DNA of 64,000 nt from Dactylorhiza incarnata (GCA_033032865.1 JAWHQI010001497.1:1-64000); one strand, 5' to 3'; counted from the stretch's first letter, positions 1 to 10,315 are shown. The notes: generated from the sequence alone by a model not told the origin. Translations and numbers: made by a program.

Positions 1-131
1 CAACTTGAGGGGGAGTGTTATTAGACATATAGTCTCACCCTTGTACCACCACATTAGTTCCTTCATGCTTAGTATAAATAAAGGGTGAGACCTCCATATG
101 AGGTACTAGTTTTTCTCCCAATCCCGTAACA
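1..131 (+). mobile_element. Copia 3' end: polypurine tract plus very short LTR
   Basis: A polypurine tract (GAGGGGGAG, 7-15) is followed directly by a segment that starts TGTTA (16) and ends TAACA (127-131), a perfect 5-bp terminal inverted repeat of LTR type. A TATAAATA motif lies near 72-79. The CTTGAGGGGGAGTGTTA junction is the classical 3' end of plant Ty1/copia elements. At 116 bp the LTR is unusually short. It lies inside the minus-strand gypsy gag remnant to its right, so it is probably a nested insertion whose body is off the left edge. Confidence 0.6.
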
Positions 132-914
132 GTAGCGAAAGAACATTTCGGTCCTTATAAATCCATTCAGATGGATCACCGACAGCAAAGCGAGGACACT
201 CGAATCTTATTTTGTTTGTAGAAACTCGGGCCATATGTTTGGGAAAGAATCTTGATAAGGTTCCGAGATACGAGGCGGTTGGGTGTAGGTTGATTAGAAG
301 ATAACGGTGGAAAATGAAAACTGAGGATACGATTTGGGGAAATGGAATCAACGAATGTAGTGAAATTTGTGGGGGATAACATTGTAACTGTCACGGAATA
401 GACAATTGGGTAATTGGGGGAACATATCCAAGAATGCTGGCGGTGGATGAAATTGGTTCGCCAGTAGAAATATCGGAGCTCGAGACCGGGTTGCCCATCA
501 GCCCCTTGATGGTAGGACGGGTATGGCAGAGTTGGGACCCGGGACACCAGGCAAAGATGATGAAGAAGGGATGTCAGGCTCGAATTTTGAGTCTGCAGTT
601 TCGGAATTGTTTCCCTTGTCGGATTGTTGAGCAAGAACGAACGAAAGATTGCATTTCTAGCGGAATTCTTGGTAGAAGTCACGATTAGCGGCTTTATATT
701 GTGTTTGTTGTTGTTGTGATTGTAGTAAAGATTGCGTAACTTGTTGAAGATATTGAGAGAAACGATCGTGGTGGCTTTGGATTGTCTCGAATATAGCGGT
801 GTGCTGCTCCAAGTAATGCAGATGGCGGCACTCCAGGTCTTGCCATGTGATTGGACGCGACGCAGGCGGCGAAGGGGGTTGATCATCCGGGGGGGGGACA
901 ACGAGAGCACCAGT
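132..914 (-). pseudogene. Decayed gypsy gag (N-terminal part)
   Basis: Read leftwards from the LTR at 915-1191, the minus strand starts with a glutamine/histidine-rich helical segment (about 850-690, with residues such as ITWQDLE and RFSQYLQQV). After frameshifts and stops comes a piece reading PRFAVGDPSEWIYK (about 154-200). That piece resembles the conserved PxFxGxDPxxWI start of plant Ty3/gypsy Gag. At least two reading-frame changes are needed to join these parts, and the rest of Gag is cut off by the copia LTR at 131. This is inference from motif resemblance; no full domain is intact. Confidence 0.5.
898..913 (-). other. Primer-binding site of the gypsy remnant
   Basis: On the minus strand, one base after the LTR end (TGTAACA), the sequence reads TGGTGCTCTCGTTGTC. 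A TGG start directly inside the LTR is the expected position and form of a tRNA primer site. TGGTGCT-type sites occur in several plant gypsy lineages. Confidence 0.5.
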
Positions 915-1191
915 TGTTACATTGATCGAAAGAGTTCCAGCAAAAGAATGGCCATCGGCCGGCTAGGAGAGAGTAGAAGAGTGCTGAAGGAGAGAGAGAG
1001 TTATTACAAACTGCGAAAAATATATTCATTGATAACACTAATGTTCTATACAAATGCGTATTTATAAGTTCTATCCCTAACTTGACCGTTGAATACTATA
1101 CAAGTGTATATTCTTACTTATATAAATGCGTGGCACAAATACACCAGCTCATTATAGTGTTTGCTGTTCTATCCTTAATCAATAGCCAACA
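915..1191 (-). repeat. Gypsy 5' LTR (277 bp)
   Basis: On the minus strand the segment starts TGTTGG (1191) and ends TGTAACA (915). It is followed by the primer-binding site and the decayed gag, so it is the 5' LTR of a minus-strand element. The right flank is GGCCC. The partner LTR is not in the window, so the target duplication cannot be checked. It lies just downstream of exon 2 of the host gene, presumably inside its second intron. Confidence 0.65.
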
Positions 1192-1274
1192 GGCCCTAAG
1201 TAACAAGTTGCCGACTAAATTTTAACCTCCAAACCATGCTCTGCAAATAATCTATAGGCACATGAAAAAAGTAC

Positions 1275-1828
1275 CTTCAGAATCAACATATCATGAAGTT
1301 TATCGAGATTTCCCAGCAGCGTACACTGGCTCGTCCTCAACTTGCTCTGCTCGAGCTGCACTTCAATGTAGCAATAAAACCGATCAGAAAGGCGGCATAA
1401 AATGGAAAGTTTGGGGCTAAAACATACAAAATTATTACTTGCACGTGAAAGCTGGAAGAACCGCCAGGGGCGAAGAGCTTCCTAGGTTCATTAAGGCAAA
1501 GCACAGGAGCTCCCTGAGCGTCAACAACAAAGCGAGCTCCGATTCCCAGAGGATAACCATCTGAGGAAATAGCGGAGAGGGTGCCGGCGGAGGAAAGCTC
1601 CATAATGGTCCGGGAGACCTCTGCAGCCGAAGTCTTTAACTTCAACTTCGAAGTGTCTGGGGAGGTATCGATAGCTACGGAGAGGGCGGAGCATTGGATG
1701 CCGGAAAAGTGATGGTATGAGGATTTAGAAAATTCTGTTTGGATCCGAAAGGGGCTTCTGGGAAGATTTGGGACGGAGAAGTTGGGGAGAGCGGTATGAG
1801 AGGAGACTGGGAGAAGGGAGGAATGCAT
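1275..1828 (-). CDS. GluTRBP: Glutamyl-tRNA reductase-binding protein, exons 1-2 (partial)
   Basis: Plastid protein known in Arabidopsis as GluTRBP/PGR7 (At3g21200). It binds glutamyl-tRNA reductase and helps control the first committed step of tetrapyrrole synthesis. Exon 1 is 1439-1828: ATG at 1828, a serine/proline-rich transit-peptide-like leader of about 55 residues, then the conserved segment with AAEVSRTIMELSSAGTLS and DGYPLGIGARF (residues about 68-101), start of the FMN-binding split-barrel fold. It ends in phase 0 at a GTAATA donor. Exon 2 is 1275-1355 (27 codons, including LEQSKLRTSQCTLLG), preceded by TGCAG and followed by GTACTT. Both junctions keep the frame. The rest of the expected protein (about 300 aa) is absent. 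Beyond exon 2 lies a gypsy LTR, so the gene either has a TE-filled intron running off the left edge or is truncated. Identification is from memory of the family. Confidence 0.8.
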
Positions 1829-2750
1829 GATAGTAGTCCGGAAGGGAATTGGAGATGAGGAGCATACATAGCTATAAAGCTTCGAGCAATTTAGCAGTAG
1901 TAGTAGTTAGTAGTTTATAAATTTCTAAAGAGTGTTTCTATTTATTATATCCACTCTTAATTGGAATTTACGGTTAGTCTTAAAAACAATTCAGATTAAC
2001 AGTCGACTAAACTATCTCTATGCACTTAGAAAATCATAATCCTAGTTGTATGCTGTGAAGTTACACAAAATTCTACATGAGACACGTACGTTCGTCGACC
2101 ACGAGCACTGCACAAGTCTACGATCTACTCTTTAAGTCAAGTCCTATACAAGCACGAAATTTTCTTAATCACTATGAAGAAATTGATTTACCTGGAACGA
2201 GCAAACCAACAAGTGCGTGTTTGTGTGGGTGCGTGGTGTGCGTGGCAACGAGAAAATATAGAAATTTGAATTAAAATTCTGCAAATAAAAGGTTTAAAAT
2301 TTTGAAACTAAAAAGAGCTTCTGGTATGCAATTGTGAAGTGATACGTGCGCAGAGCGGCTAACTCAATCTCACCGCTCTCCCCCAGACTTTTAAGATGCT
2401 ATGAATTACAAATAGCATGAAATCTAAAATACAAAGGGGAGAGGAAAGAGATTACCCCATGCTCATGGTTTGAGCATATTAGAAGACGAACTGAAATCCA
2501 AGATTCTTGTTGCTAAGTCCATATGATGTGTACCTGCAGGGAGAGCTCCAAAAAGAGAACTACAAAGGTAAACTAAAATAAAAGGACACACGAGCAAGCA
2601 GCAATAAAAGAAAATAGCAATCAAATCTGGATTGTCTCTCAACAGCGCTTTTGTTTAACGTCCTTAAGATGGACGTAAATACTTGTATTAAGCATTAATT
2701 GTCCAAAAATATATTAAAAAACTGAGAAAAGTCCAAACAAGAACAGGAAA
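1829..2750. other. Upstream region of GluTRBP, no gene seen
   Basis: AT-rich DNA containing the presumed minus-strand promoter and 5' leader. A CTTTATAG motif near 1874-1881 is a weak TATA candidate, too close to the ATG to be convincing. Two imperfect inverted repeats stand out at about 2355-2382 (AGAGCGG/CCGCTCT) and about 2390-2430 (arms around GCTAT/ATAGC). No ORF here resembles a known protein. Confidence 0.4.
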
Positions 2751-3039
2751 TCAAAAAGGGGGCATGGAGAATCGCCTACTAATCAGCTGTATGTTGATTT
2801 GTGGTGATTCTCTCTGACTACCCGAGAAAGTCTGGAGGTGAAAGCTTTAGAGATCGGAAAGGTGTAACCCTTCCCACCTCTAGCCTCCTCCTTCTCGTGT
2901 CGGAGGATATATCAAGAAGTAGTTTTAGTTATGTAATGAAGAGTTATGTAATGATATTATATTTGGAGACTGAAGATAAATCAAGACAAATCGTGTTGAA
3001 GATTTGACTAGAAGATTGAAGAAACAAAATATCATCTTG

Positions 3040-3185
3040 AAGAAAGATTAAGTCGATTCATGAAGAAGAATCGAGTAGAAGGCAGAAGGAATGAATTATC
3101 GTCTTGAAATGATCAAGTCGATTCATGATGAAGAATCGGCTAGAAGGCAGAATGAATGAATTATCGTCTTCAAGAAGAGATAACA
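3040..3185 (+). repeat. Short tandem repeat in copia LTR
   Basis: Two adjacent copies of an approximately 70-bp purine-rich unit containing GTCGATTCATGA, GAAGAATCG, TAGAAGGCAGAA and GAATGAATTATCGTCTT, with a weaker third relative upstream. It lies in the U3 side of the copia LTR, before the TATA box. Confidence 0.65.
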
Positions 3186-3567
3186 AAACAATTCGTGCAA
3201 ACAATTTGTCTAGAAGAATAAAGCCTGAAATATCTTCTTATAGACTATCAGGCACCAAGATGATTCATGTAGATGATTCGACCAGAAGAGTACTCTTTGA
3301 CAAAATGTCTTAAAGGTTATCAAGGCATCTAGACGAATCGTGCAGAAGAAATGAAGTAAAGCTTTACAGTGCTGAATCGTCCAGAAGAAGTAAAATCGAT
3401 TAGACATTTAGTCGATTGGCTGTAACGCATATTTTCAAATTAAAGCGTGATTTTGGCATCACGTCATTTATTACCGTCGTAGATTGAGCCAATGAATCTC
3501 GCTTGCTAAGGAAAGAGATCGCTGACATAAAGTCAGTACTAGAATCGACCGTTAGACATTCTTGTCT

Positions 3568-3575
3568 TATAAAAG
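3568..3575 (+). promoter_or_regulatory. TATA box of copia LTR
   Basis: TATAAAAG in the context CTTATAAAAGGG, about 780 bp into the LTR. It is a plausible U3 core promoter; no start site can be assigned. Confidence 0.5.
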
Positions 3576-3934
3576 GGAATGTGATGCTGATGCAAACCGT
3601 AATCGACAAATCAAAAAAAGAAAACCTTTCCGCCGTTGAAAGCTCTGGTCTATTGAAAAGCTTAAGGAAGGAGAAGACAAGCAAAAAGCAAATATTTAAT
3701 CTTCTCCAAGAAGAAAGGTCAATCACAGTTGCTGATTCAGATCAAGGATCGTTCAGCTAATAGAAGAATCTTCATCAGTGCAGAAGAAATTTCACTTCTA
3801 CATCTACATCATCTGCAGGAAGATTCTAGTCGATGCAAATCTTCATCAAGGCTACAAGAAGACTCCAAAGCATTCAAGCTTATTCATTTTGAGTCTATAG
3901 AAAGTTTTGTAATAAAACTTATTAAACTGTAGGA

Positions 3935-4200
3935 TCTCTTTGGGATCTGAGTTGTAGGATTACCGTGTGAAACATGAGTTTTAGGGCTCTGTCTAGCCTG
4001 AGCGTAGGAGACGTTGTCTCTGAGGTAGGAAGCCAGGAGTCCTTCTGAGTTGTAGGATCTTGCGGGATCTGAGGTAGGAGACGTGGTCTCTGAGGTAGGA
4101 AGTCGGACAGGACTTCTGAGTTGCAGGGTTCTTGGGACCTGAGGTAGAAAATGTTGTCTCTGAGTTGTAGGATCTGCAAATCTGAGTTTTGGTGGAGATT
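3935..4200 (+). repeat. 70-bp tandem repeat in copia LTR
   Basis: The motif GTAGGAGACGT-GTCTCTGAG recurs at 4004 and 4074 and, mutated, at 4144, giving a 70-bp period with about three and a half copies. Each unit also carries CTGAGTTGTAGGATCT and GGAAG elements. It lies in the downstream part of the LTR. Confidence 0.75.
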
Positions 4201-4415
4201 GTTGAGTCTAGCAAACTGTTATATAGGAGAAGGGGGACAGTGGAGTACCCAGTGACACATTGTCTTGGGGAACCACTATAAATTGCATGTGTATGTGATA
4301 TGATTGATGTGTAGTTGTGGTTTTTACATTTATTATTCCACAAAGTTTTAAAACAGCCGACATGACCTGTTCACCCCCCCCCCCCCTCTCTAATTGAAGA
4401 CATTCTTGGACTAAC

Positions 4416-4880
4416 CCAAAGGATATGGGAAGATCAGACTGGGAGATATAAAGTTCAAAAAGGTAGCTTATGTAGAAGGGCTCAAACACAATTTGATCAG
4501 CATCAGTCAACTGTGCGTGGAAGATACAAAGTGATCTTCACTCAAAGTGAATGCCAGATTGTGTGCAATGATTCAGGTAATATAATTCTTAAGGATACAA
4601 GGAAAGGTAACATTTAATTAGTAAATTTCTCTTTTGTCAATACAAAAATATTTTTATTTAATATGAAAGTTAGTAATAGTGAATTATGGCTTCAGATATT
4701 AGGTCACTTGAATCTTAAGACCATCTCTAAGCTCTCTAAGCATAATCTTATGAGAGGTCTTCCCTTAGGTAAATACACAAAGGAGAGACCTTGTAGAGCA
4801 TGCCAACTAGGAAAACAAATAAAAGCTTCTTTTAAAAGTGTTCCAAAAATGATTCCCCAAGATTCATATTGTACAACCAT
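4416..4880 (+). pseudogene. Copia pol remnant: GAG-pre-integrase region
   Basis: Directly after the LTR end the frame reads the end of the protease/linker region (GLKHNLISISQLC near 4477-4515). A frameshift follows, then the GAG-pre-integrase zinc domain: LGHLNLKTISKLSKHN, then RPCRACQLGKQIKASF (about 4690-4830), including the CxxC pair. This stretch is highly typical of plant copia polyproteins. Gag and most of the protease are missing between LTR and pol, so the copy has an internal deletion as well as stops. It is continued at 5636 after an unrelated insert. Confidence 0.8.
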
Positions 4881-5635
4881 GTGTTTGTCGAGTAGACTCA
4901 TCAAGCCACCAGGTGATCTGGAGTAGAATTGGGTCTGGGCGAGTGGGTCAAGCGAGTGGCACGCCTCAGCTCTCACTCGCCTCTAGCAGGCACTCTCCCC
5001 AGCTTGGTGCGAGTAGCGAGTCCCATCCCCACCGGGCACTCGCCACTCCGGCAAGTCGGCTTAGAACAGCCTAGACTCGCACATCAGGTTGATGTCATGT
5101 TTTCAAGGATTTCTGTTCTGGCCTGTAGTTAGTCATTCCAAACAGCGGGATTCCGCTATTGACAGACTAATTTGGGCTGCTTTTAGTAAAACCAAGAGGC
5201 GGGATTTAGCTATCCGCATACCGTTTTAAGAAAACTATAAATGGTCCCCCAATGGCACCTTTGGGGAAGATCTCTCTCTTATTTCTCTCTCCTCTGGTTA
5301 ACTTTTGTCGGCTAGGGAGATCTGACTTGTTACTCATCGTGGTTTCCGGGTGGGTGGACAAGAACTCTCTAGCATTCTCCAAGGTGCCCAGCTCAGCAAC
5401 TAGCTTGGGAGGGGAAGTTCTTTAAATCTTCCGGGTTAGTGGCGGACCTCCTCATTGCAGCTCGAGGGTCTATTCTTAGTTTTCTACCATGTGTGAGTGA
5501 GCTTCCTAGTCCTGAGTGTCTGGTCTAGAGATTGAACTCAGGAGAAGTAAGAGCAAACTACACCAGTCAGAACTCTTCTCGAGCCGTGGTTTCCAGACTC
5601 AGAGATTGAACTGTGGTTTCCTGGTTCAACACCTA
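4881..5635 (+). other. Unidentified insert between copia domains
   Basis: About 750 bp separate the zinc domain from the integrase core, where intact copia elements have only about 25 residues. The insert is GC-richer than its host. It carries an ACTATAAATGG TATA-like motif (about 5236-5246) followed by a pyrimidine-rich stretch (TCTCTCTCTTATTTCTCTCTCC), the layout of an LTR promoter. ACCATGTGT occurs near both ends (about 4877 and 5487), possibly a target duplication. No coding potential is recognised. It could be a solo LTR of a small element; the borders are not certain. Confidence 0.35.
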
Positions 5636-5910
5636 TACTTGTTCCACATGGACTTGTTTGGTCCTATTGTTGTCCATAGCTTAGGAGGCAAGTCTTACAC
5701 TCTTGTAATTATGGATGACTTCTCTAGATTCTTTTGGATGTTCTTCACTAGAAATAAGTCTGACACCTTCAAGATTCTCTCAAGATACTTAAACCAGATC
5801 CAAAATGAACTGAATACTTCAGTTACTATGATTAAAAGTGATCATGGAACTGAGTTTGAGTCTCATATGATGTGTGAGATCTATGAAAATGAAGGATCGG
5901 GCATAGCTTC
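5636..5910 (+). pseudogene. Copia integrase core, first part
   Basis: The frame gives FHMDLFGP (first catalytic Asp), SLGGKSYTLVIMDDFSRF, and MIKSDHGTEFES (second catalytic Asp), the rve-domain order of Ty1/copia integrase. It stops abruptly at 5910, where the Tekay element is inserted, and resumes at 19875. Near the junction the frame is off by one relative to the continuation, so the copy was probably already frameshifted. Confident as copia integrase, non-functional. Confidence 0.85.
5906..5910. repeat. Target-site duplication GCTTC (left)
   Basis: GCTTC immediately before the TGTAAG start of the large gypsy element. The same five bases follow its TGTTACA end at 19875-19879. Five bp is the usual gypsy target duplication. 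Confidence 0.9.
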
Positions 5911-7164
5911 TGTAAGACCCCCCCCCCCCCCCTCCCCAGACTGAACCCGGTTCAGGGAGGGGGGATCTTACTGCCCAAAGAGGACAACCCAGCGCTTTCC
6001 GGGTGGCAACGTCCCACCCTCTCAAGCGCTGAGCGGTCTCTTTGTCAGGCACAAGAATCATCACAACACATCAGAACGCACAGCGGAAGCAATCGAATAT
6101 AGGAAAAGCTAAGCATGCGGATTATATTACGTATTTAAATATGGTCGGGCCTATCGTTTTACAAAACATTGCCTCGAGGGCTACAAAAACAAAAAGGGAG
6201 CTCTAGGCTAGTCCTTAAACTCTCGAACTCACGTCTCTGAAGATAGGGGCGAGGCTGGAGTAATCGAACGGGTCATCTCCAAGGCTCGTAACTCATCCTG
6301 CGGTGCGGGGGCTCCCTGCTGTCCCATCTCCTGTGATTGGTTATAAGAAATAACCGTTAGTCACAGAGCTAAGTAGAAAATACATCCCCTCCCCGGATCC
6401 ATATCCAGGGGGCGGCTAAAGGACAGAAATGAAATAGCCGAAGCAAGGTAGAGGGTTAGCAGCAGGTAAACATATATCTCTCCGTATATATATATATATA
6501 TATATAGGGCTTCCCGCCCTAAAGCTCATAATCGCGCCGTATAGTAAGTGCACCACACTATAACGCGCAGACACGCACACCCAGGTATTCAAACCTGCAC
6601 GCACACAAAAGACCCTGTGTCGACACAGTTTAGACCGCTTTATTTCAAGCAGGGGAGCTAACCCCGCGGGCCTCACCGATGTGGCCGTCGGTGACAGTGG
6701 CCAGTCTTGCCACTTCTGAATGTAGTCGTACCGTATCATTCAGGCCCTCCTGTACAACTTGGTGTACTAACTGGATGTGAGCGACATCCGACGAGCCGAT
6801 TTGTAGGCCGACCAGAGGAGGTAGAACTGCAGGCTCGGAGGGTGATAACCCGTTGTGCACATCTCTCTGTCGCCATGAGTCGTCAACCCACCCGCACCGG
6901 TACGAACGGTCTGCGAGCGTGACCAACCCGCCACTCCCAAACAATCTTCACCCGCTTTATATAAAACAAGCACTTAAGTGTCGTGGCAATTCTACTCGAC
7001 CGGTCACACAACCTCTGCCCGGGAGGATTAGCGGTATGAGGGCTCCTTGCTTGGGGCTAACTTGGGAGGAGGGACTCAACTCCGGGTTTTCCCCAACTAA
7101 GGCCTCGCAGAAGGGAGGATAAGCACCGCATGGTTGCCATGACAGCTCTGCATTGGCAAACAAA

Positions 7165-7345
7165 CTAGACCGAAAGCAGGGGCCATAATACTAAGCAGAA
7201 ATGTAGGCCGAAGGCAGAGGCCATAATAATAAGCTGAAAAGTAGGTTGAAAGCAGAGGCCATGGTAATAAACAGAAAAGTAGGCCGAAAGCAGAGGCCAT
7301 GGTAATAAACAGAAAAGTAGGCCGAAAGCAGAGGCCATAATTATA
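7165..7345. repeat. 38-bp tandem repeat in Tekay LTR (left copy)
   Basis: About five imperfect copies of a roughly 38-bp unit containing TAGGCCGAAAGCAGAGGCCA and TAATAAACAGAAAAG. The homologous array in the other LTR is at about 16622-16803. Confidence 0.8.
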
Positions 7346-7590
7346 GGACCAGTGCAAGACTGGATTTAAATGAAAGTACCGAAAGTAAATGCGGGGGACC
7401 AGTGCGAGACTGGATTTAAAGGGAAGTACAGAAAATAAATGCGGGGGACCAGTGCGAGACTGGATTTAAAGGGAAGTACAGAAAATAAATGCGGGGGACC
7501 AGTGCGAGACTGGATTTAAAGGGAAGTACAGAAAATAAATGCGGGGGACCAGTGCGAGACTGGATTTAAAGGGAAGTACAGAAAATAGTA
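7346..7590. repeat. 50-bp tandem repeat in Tekay LTR (left copy)
   Basis: Five copies of a 50-bp unit containing GGACCAGTGCGAGACTGG and GGGAAGTACAGAAAATAAAT. GGACC recurs at 7346, 7396, 7446, 7496 and 7546. The last copy grades into unrelated sequence. The counterpart in the other LTR is at about 16806-17048, where one unit has lost one G. Confidence 0.85.
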
Positions 7591-8104
7591 GCAACATAAG
7601 GAAAGGGTTAGTAGTCCAATCACTCCTTTATTATTGTCGCGGCGGGGGTTAAATTTCGGCGCCGCGCCGCGCTTTCGTTCCGATTCTCGCGTCGATATTT
7701 CGAGCTTAGTCGATTCCTTAGATAGATACGCACAATTTTTAATAGGCATTTAGAAATATGCGTCGAGGGGGCGCCGATTTATTTCGATGAATTTCGCTCT
7801 TTTTCGGGCGTTTATTTCGCTTGTAAAATACTTTTGGAGGACCAAAATAAGAAACCACACCTCCCAATTTTTATAGTAGTTGTAAAACACCTTTAGATAG
7901 AGCCCCTAATTTTTGGTGATTTTTGCGAACTTGTTCGGACGTTTATTTTCTCAAAATAAACTCTATAAAGGGTTTTAAAAATAGTAAAATTCCTCCTAAA
8001 AATAAAAAAAAATACAGTAGGTGCCCCTTAGGGTGGGGCACATTTTCTATTTAGAAAACTTTTTCTGAACCTACCCCATTTTCCCTCAAAAAATTGGGTA
8101 AGGG

Positions 8105-9460
8105 GAAAGGGTAATTGGGGTGCGGTTAGGAAAAGGAAGGAGGGGGGGGGGGGGGGGGGTGCGATTAGGGAAAGGGAGGGGGCGCAGGGGTCTTGCACCA
8201 TGCGCCTTCCCGCGGCCCCCGCAGCGGATCTGCGACGGATCCGCTGTGGGGGGCACGTATGCTGAGGCGGAAGGCGGGAAACGAGGAGCGGGAGGCCGCC
8301 CGATCTCCTGGGGGAGATCGGACGGCTCCCGCCATCCCCGCCAGCGGGCGGCCCCAACTGCCGCCGGGCAGCGTTCGGAGGGGGCCGGCACCGCCCCCGG
8401 TCGGTGCGCCGGGGGCCGGCGACTCCTCCGGTGATGGTCCGGCGGCATGGTGCCGCCGGCCACCGCTGGGGGAGGGCGAAGAAGCAAGCGGGAGGCGGAG
8501 GCGCGGCCTGCATGGGCCATGCAGGCCTGCTGCGCCGCCGCCTCCGCTGAGAGGGCGCCGGTGCCGCCCCTCGTCGGTGCGCCGGTGCGCCCTCGTCGGT
8601 GCGCCGGGGTCGGCGCCCACTCCGGTGGTGGTCCGGCGACCGGGCGCCGTCGGACCCTGCCGGAAGGAGGATCTGAAGGGGGACGGGGAGACGCGGCGCA
8701 GCCGGCATGGGCCATGCCGGCTCGCTGTGCCGCCGCCTCCACGTGCATGGCCCTCCCTGCCGCCCCTGGTCGGGGCGCCGGGGAGGGGGCAATCCTCCGG
8801 CGGTGGTCCGGCGGCCTGGAGCCGCCGGTCGCCGCCGGGGGAGGGGATTATTCCCCTCCAGGAAAACAAAACAGGGGGGAGGAGAGGCCACGGGTGCCGC
8901 CGGCTGCGTCCTCCGGCGGCCCGACCGCCTCCCTGGTGCCGGCGCCGAGGTCCCCGAGAGGGGACCTACCTCCCCCAGCGCCACCACCGGCGCCGGGAAA
9001 GAAGGTTTCCACGGCCGCTTCCTCCCCGAGCCTTGCAAGGCTCGGGGCGGCGGCCGGCGACGCTCAGGCGACGGGGAGAGGGGTGGCCTACTCCGGGAGG
9101 TAGGAGGGAGGAGGGGGGAGGTTCTACCTGGAGGTGAGGTGGGGCTCGAGAGGTGGAGGGGTGGTGGCCGGCCATGAGGAAGGAGGAGGAGGTGGCGGCT
9201 TGGGGTTGGCTTGCTCCGGCAAGGTGGAGGAGGAGGAGGGCTGGGCTGCCGGCAGGGAGAGGCTGAGAGGGAGAGAGTGGGGTGGGGGTTTGAGAGGGGC
9301 TGCCCCTCCTTTTAAAGGAAAGGGGGGGAGCTCTCCCCCCTCCCTTTCCTCCACGTGGGGATAAGGGAGGGGGAGATATTTCTCCCCCTCCCCTCCCTTC
9401 TCTCTCTCCTGCCCCCCCCCCCCCCCTTGCCCCAAGTAGGGGCTGCCTATTCATGGGCAG
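8105..9460. repeat. GC-rich hairpin-dense core of Tekay LTR (left copy)
   Basis: About 1.35 kb of very GC- and CpG-rich DNA in an otherwise moderate LTR, bordered by G-runs (about 8142-8159 and 9535-9557). All six frames are open for long distances because TAA/TAG/TGA are rare at this composition; none of the translations looks like a protein. Many perfect short inverted repeats occur, for example 8222-8246, 8300-8321, 8439-8459, 8840-8859, 8948-8967 and a 24-nt palindrome at 9024-9047. The other LTR has the same block at about 17585-18935. Confidence 0.8.
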
Positions 9461-9689
9461 CCCCTTTTCTTGGGGTGGGGGGCTTTCTCTCTCTTCTCCC
9501 CCCCCCCTCCTCTTTTCTTTAGCAAATTCAAGTTGGGGGGGGGGGGGGGGGGGGGGGAAGGGTTGACAGGGCGGGGTCCTCCTTGGCCCCCGGGGTCAAA
9601 TAAGAGTTGCCGGGGCCGATGCCGGGTTCGTATGCTTTATATCTCGTGCGTTGCACTGAGGCGATCTGCATAGTCGTAAAATGGCATAC

Positions 9690-10315
9690 TCTCCATACGA
9701 CCTTGAATCGAGGCCCAACTAATTCCGTTGCTCTCGTATCGTTCGTACGAGTTTACCAGAACTGACAGAAGTTAATCCGGGGCTAGTACGGTCACTATTT
9801 ACAATAATGAGGTAGTGGCGTGCTATGATACCCGAAATGGTCATTTTCTTCAAGTGACCTCGGATCGAAGTGCAACGGATTCCGTTGTGCTCGTATCGTC
9901 CATACGAGTCTAACGGAACTGACGGAAGTTGATTCGGGGTTCGTATGGTCACTATTCATAATAATGAGGTAGTGGCGCGCTACGATACCCGAAATGGTCG
10001 TTTTCTCCAAACGACCTCGGATCGAAGTGCAACGAATTCCGTTGTGCTCGTATCGTCCATACGAGTCTAACGGAACTGACGGAAGTTGATTCGGGATTCG
10101 TATGGTCACTATTCATAATAATGAGGTAGTGGCGCGCTACGATACCTGAAATGGTCGTTTTCTCCAAATGACCTCGGATCGAAGTGCAATGGATTCCGTT
10201 GTGCTCGTATCGTCCATACGAGTCTAACGGAACTGACGAAAGTCGATTCGGGGTTCATACGGTCACTATACCCCGATAACTTAGTTGCGGCACGCAACAT
10301 TACTTAAAATGGTAG
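9690..10315. repeat. 157-bp tandem repeat in Tekay LTR (left copy)
   Basis: Four imperfect copies of a roughly 157-bp unit carrying TCGTATGGTCACTATTCATA, GGTAGTGGCGCGCTACGATA, GACCTCGGATCGAAGTGCAA and GTCTAACGGAACTGACGGAA. TCGTATGGTC recurs at 9941 and 10098. In element orientation it lies near the LTR start (U3). The counterpart is at about 19160-19795. Confidence 0.85.

Larger units (their letters stand above)
2790..4415 (+). repeat. SIRE/Maximus-like copia LTR
   Basis: About 1.6 kb with typical features of this copia lineage: a purine-rich left part with repeated GAAGAATCG and GTCGATTCATGA words, a TATAAAAG box at 3568-3575, and a right end with TTCACC plus a C-run, CCTCTCT and GAAGACATTCTTGGAC just before the element interior. 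A purine tract with AAAAAGGGGGCATGG (about 2753-2767) lies shortly before the left end. The exact left border (TGTTGATTTG at 2792, or TGGAGAATCG near 2765) is uncertain. The lineage is inferred from the end motifs. Confidence 0.6.

Noticed and set aside
2077..2274. Small plus-strand ORF upstream of GluTRBP as a divergent gene
   Set aside because: 65 codons, no family resemblance, no splice or promoter context; at the length expected by chance.
6416..7163. Multiple ORFs of 60-107 codons repeated in both Tekay LTRs
   Set aside because: Their duplication simply reflects the two LTRs. They overlap on both strands and show no domain.
8028..9177. Proline/arginine/glycine-rich ORFs up to 336 codons in the Tekay LTR
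   Set aside because: Very high GC content removes stops in every frame. Six overlapping candidates have no recognisable domain, and the region is non-coding in LTRs of this group. The hairpins explain the sequence better.
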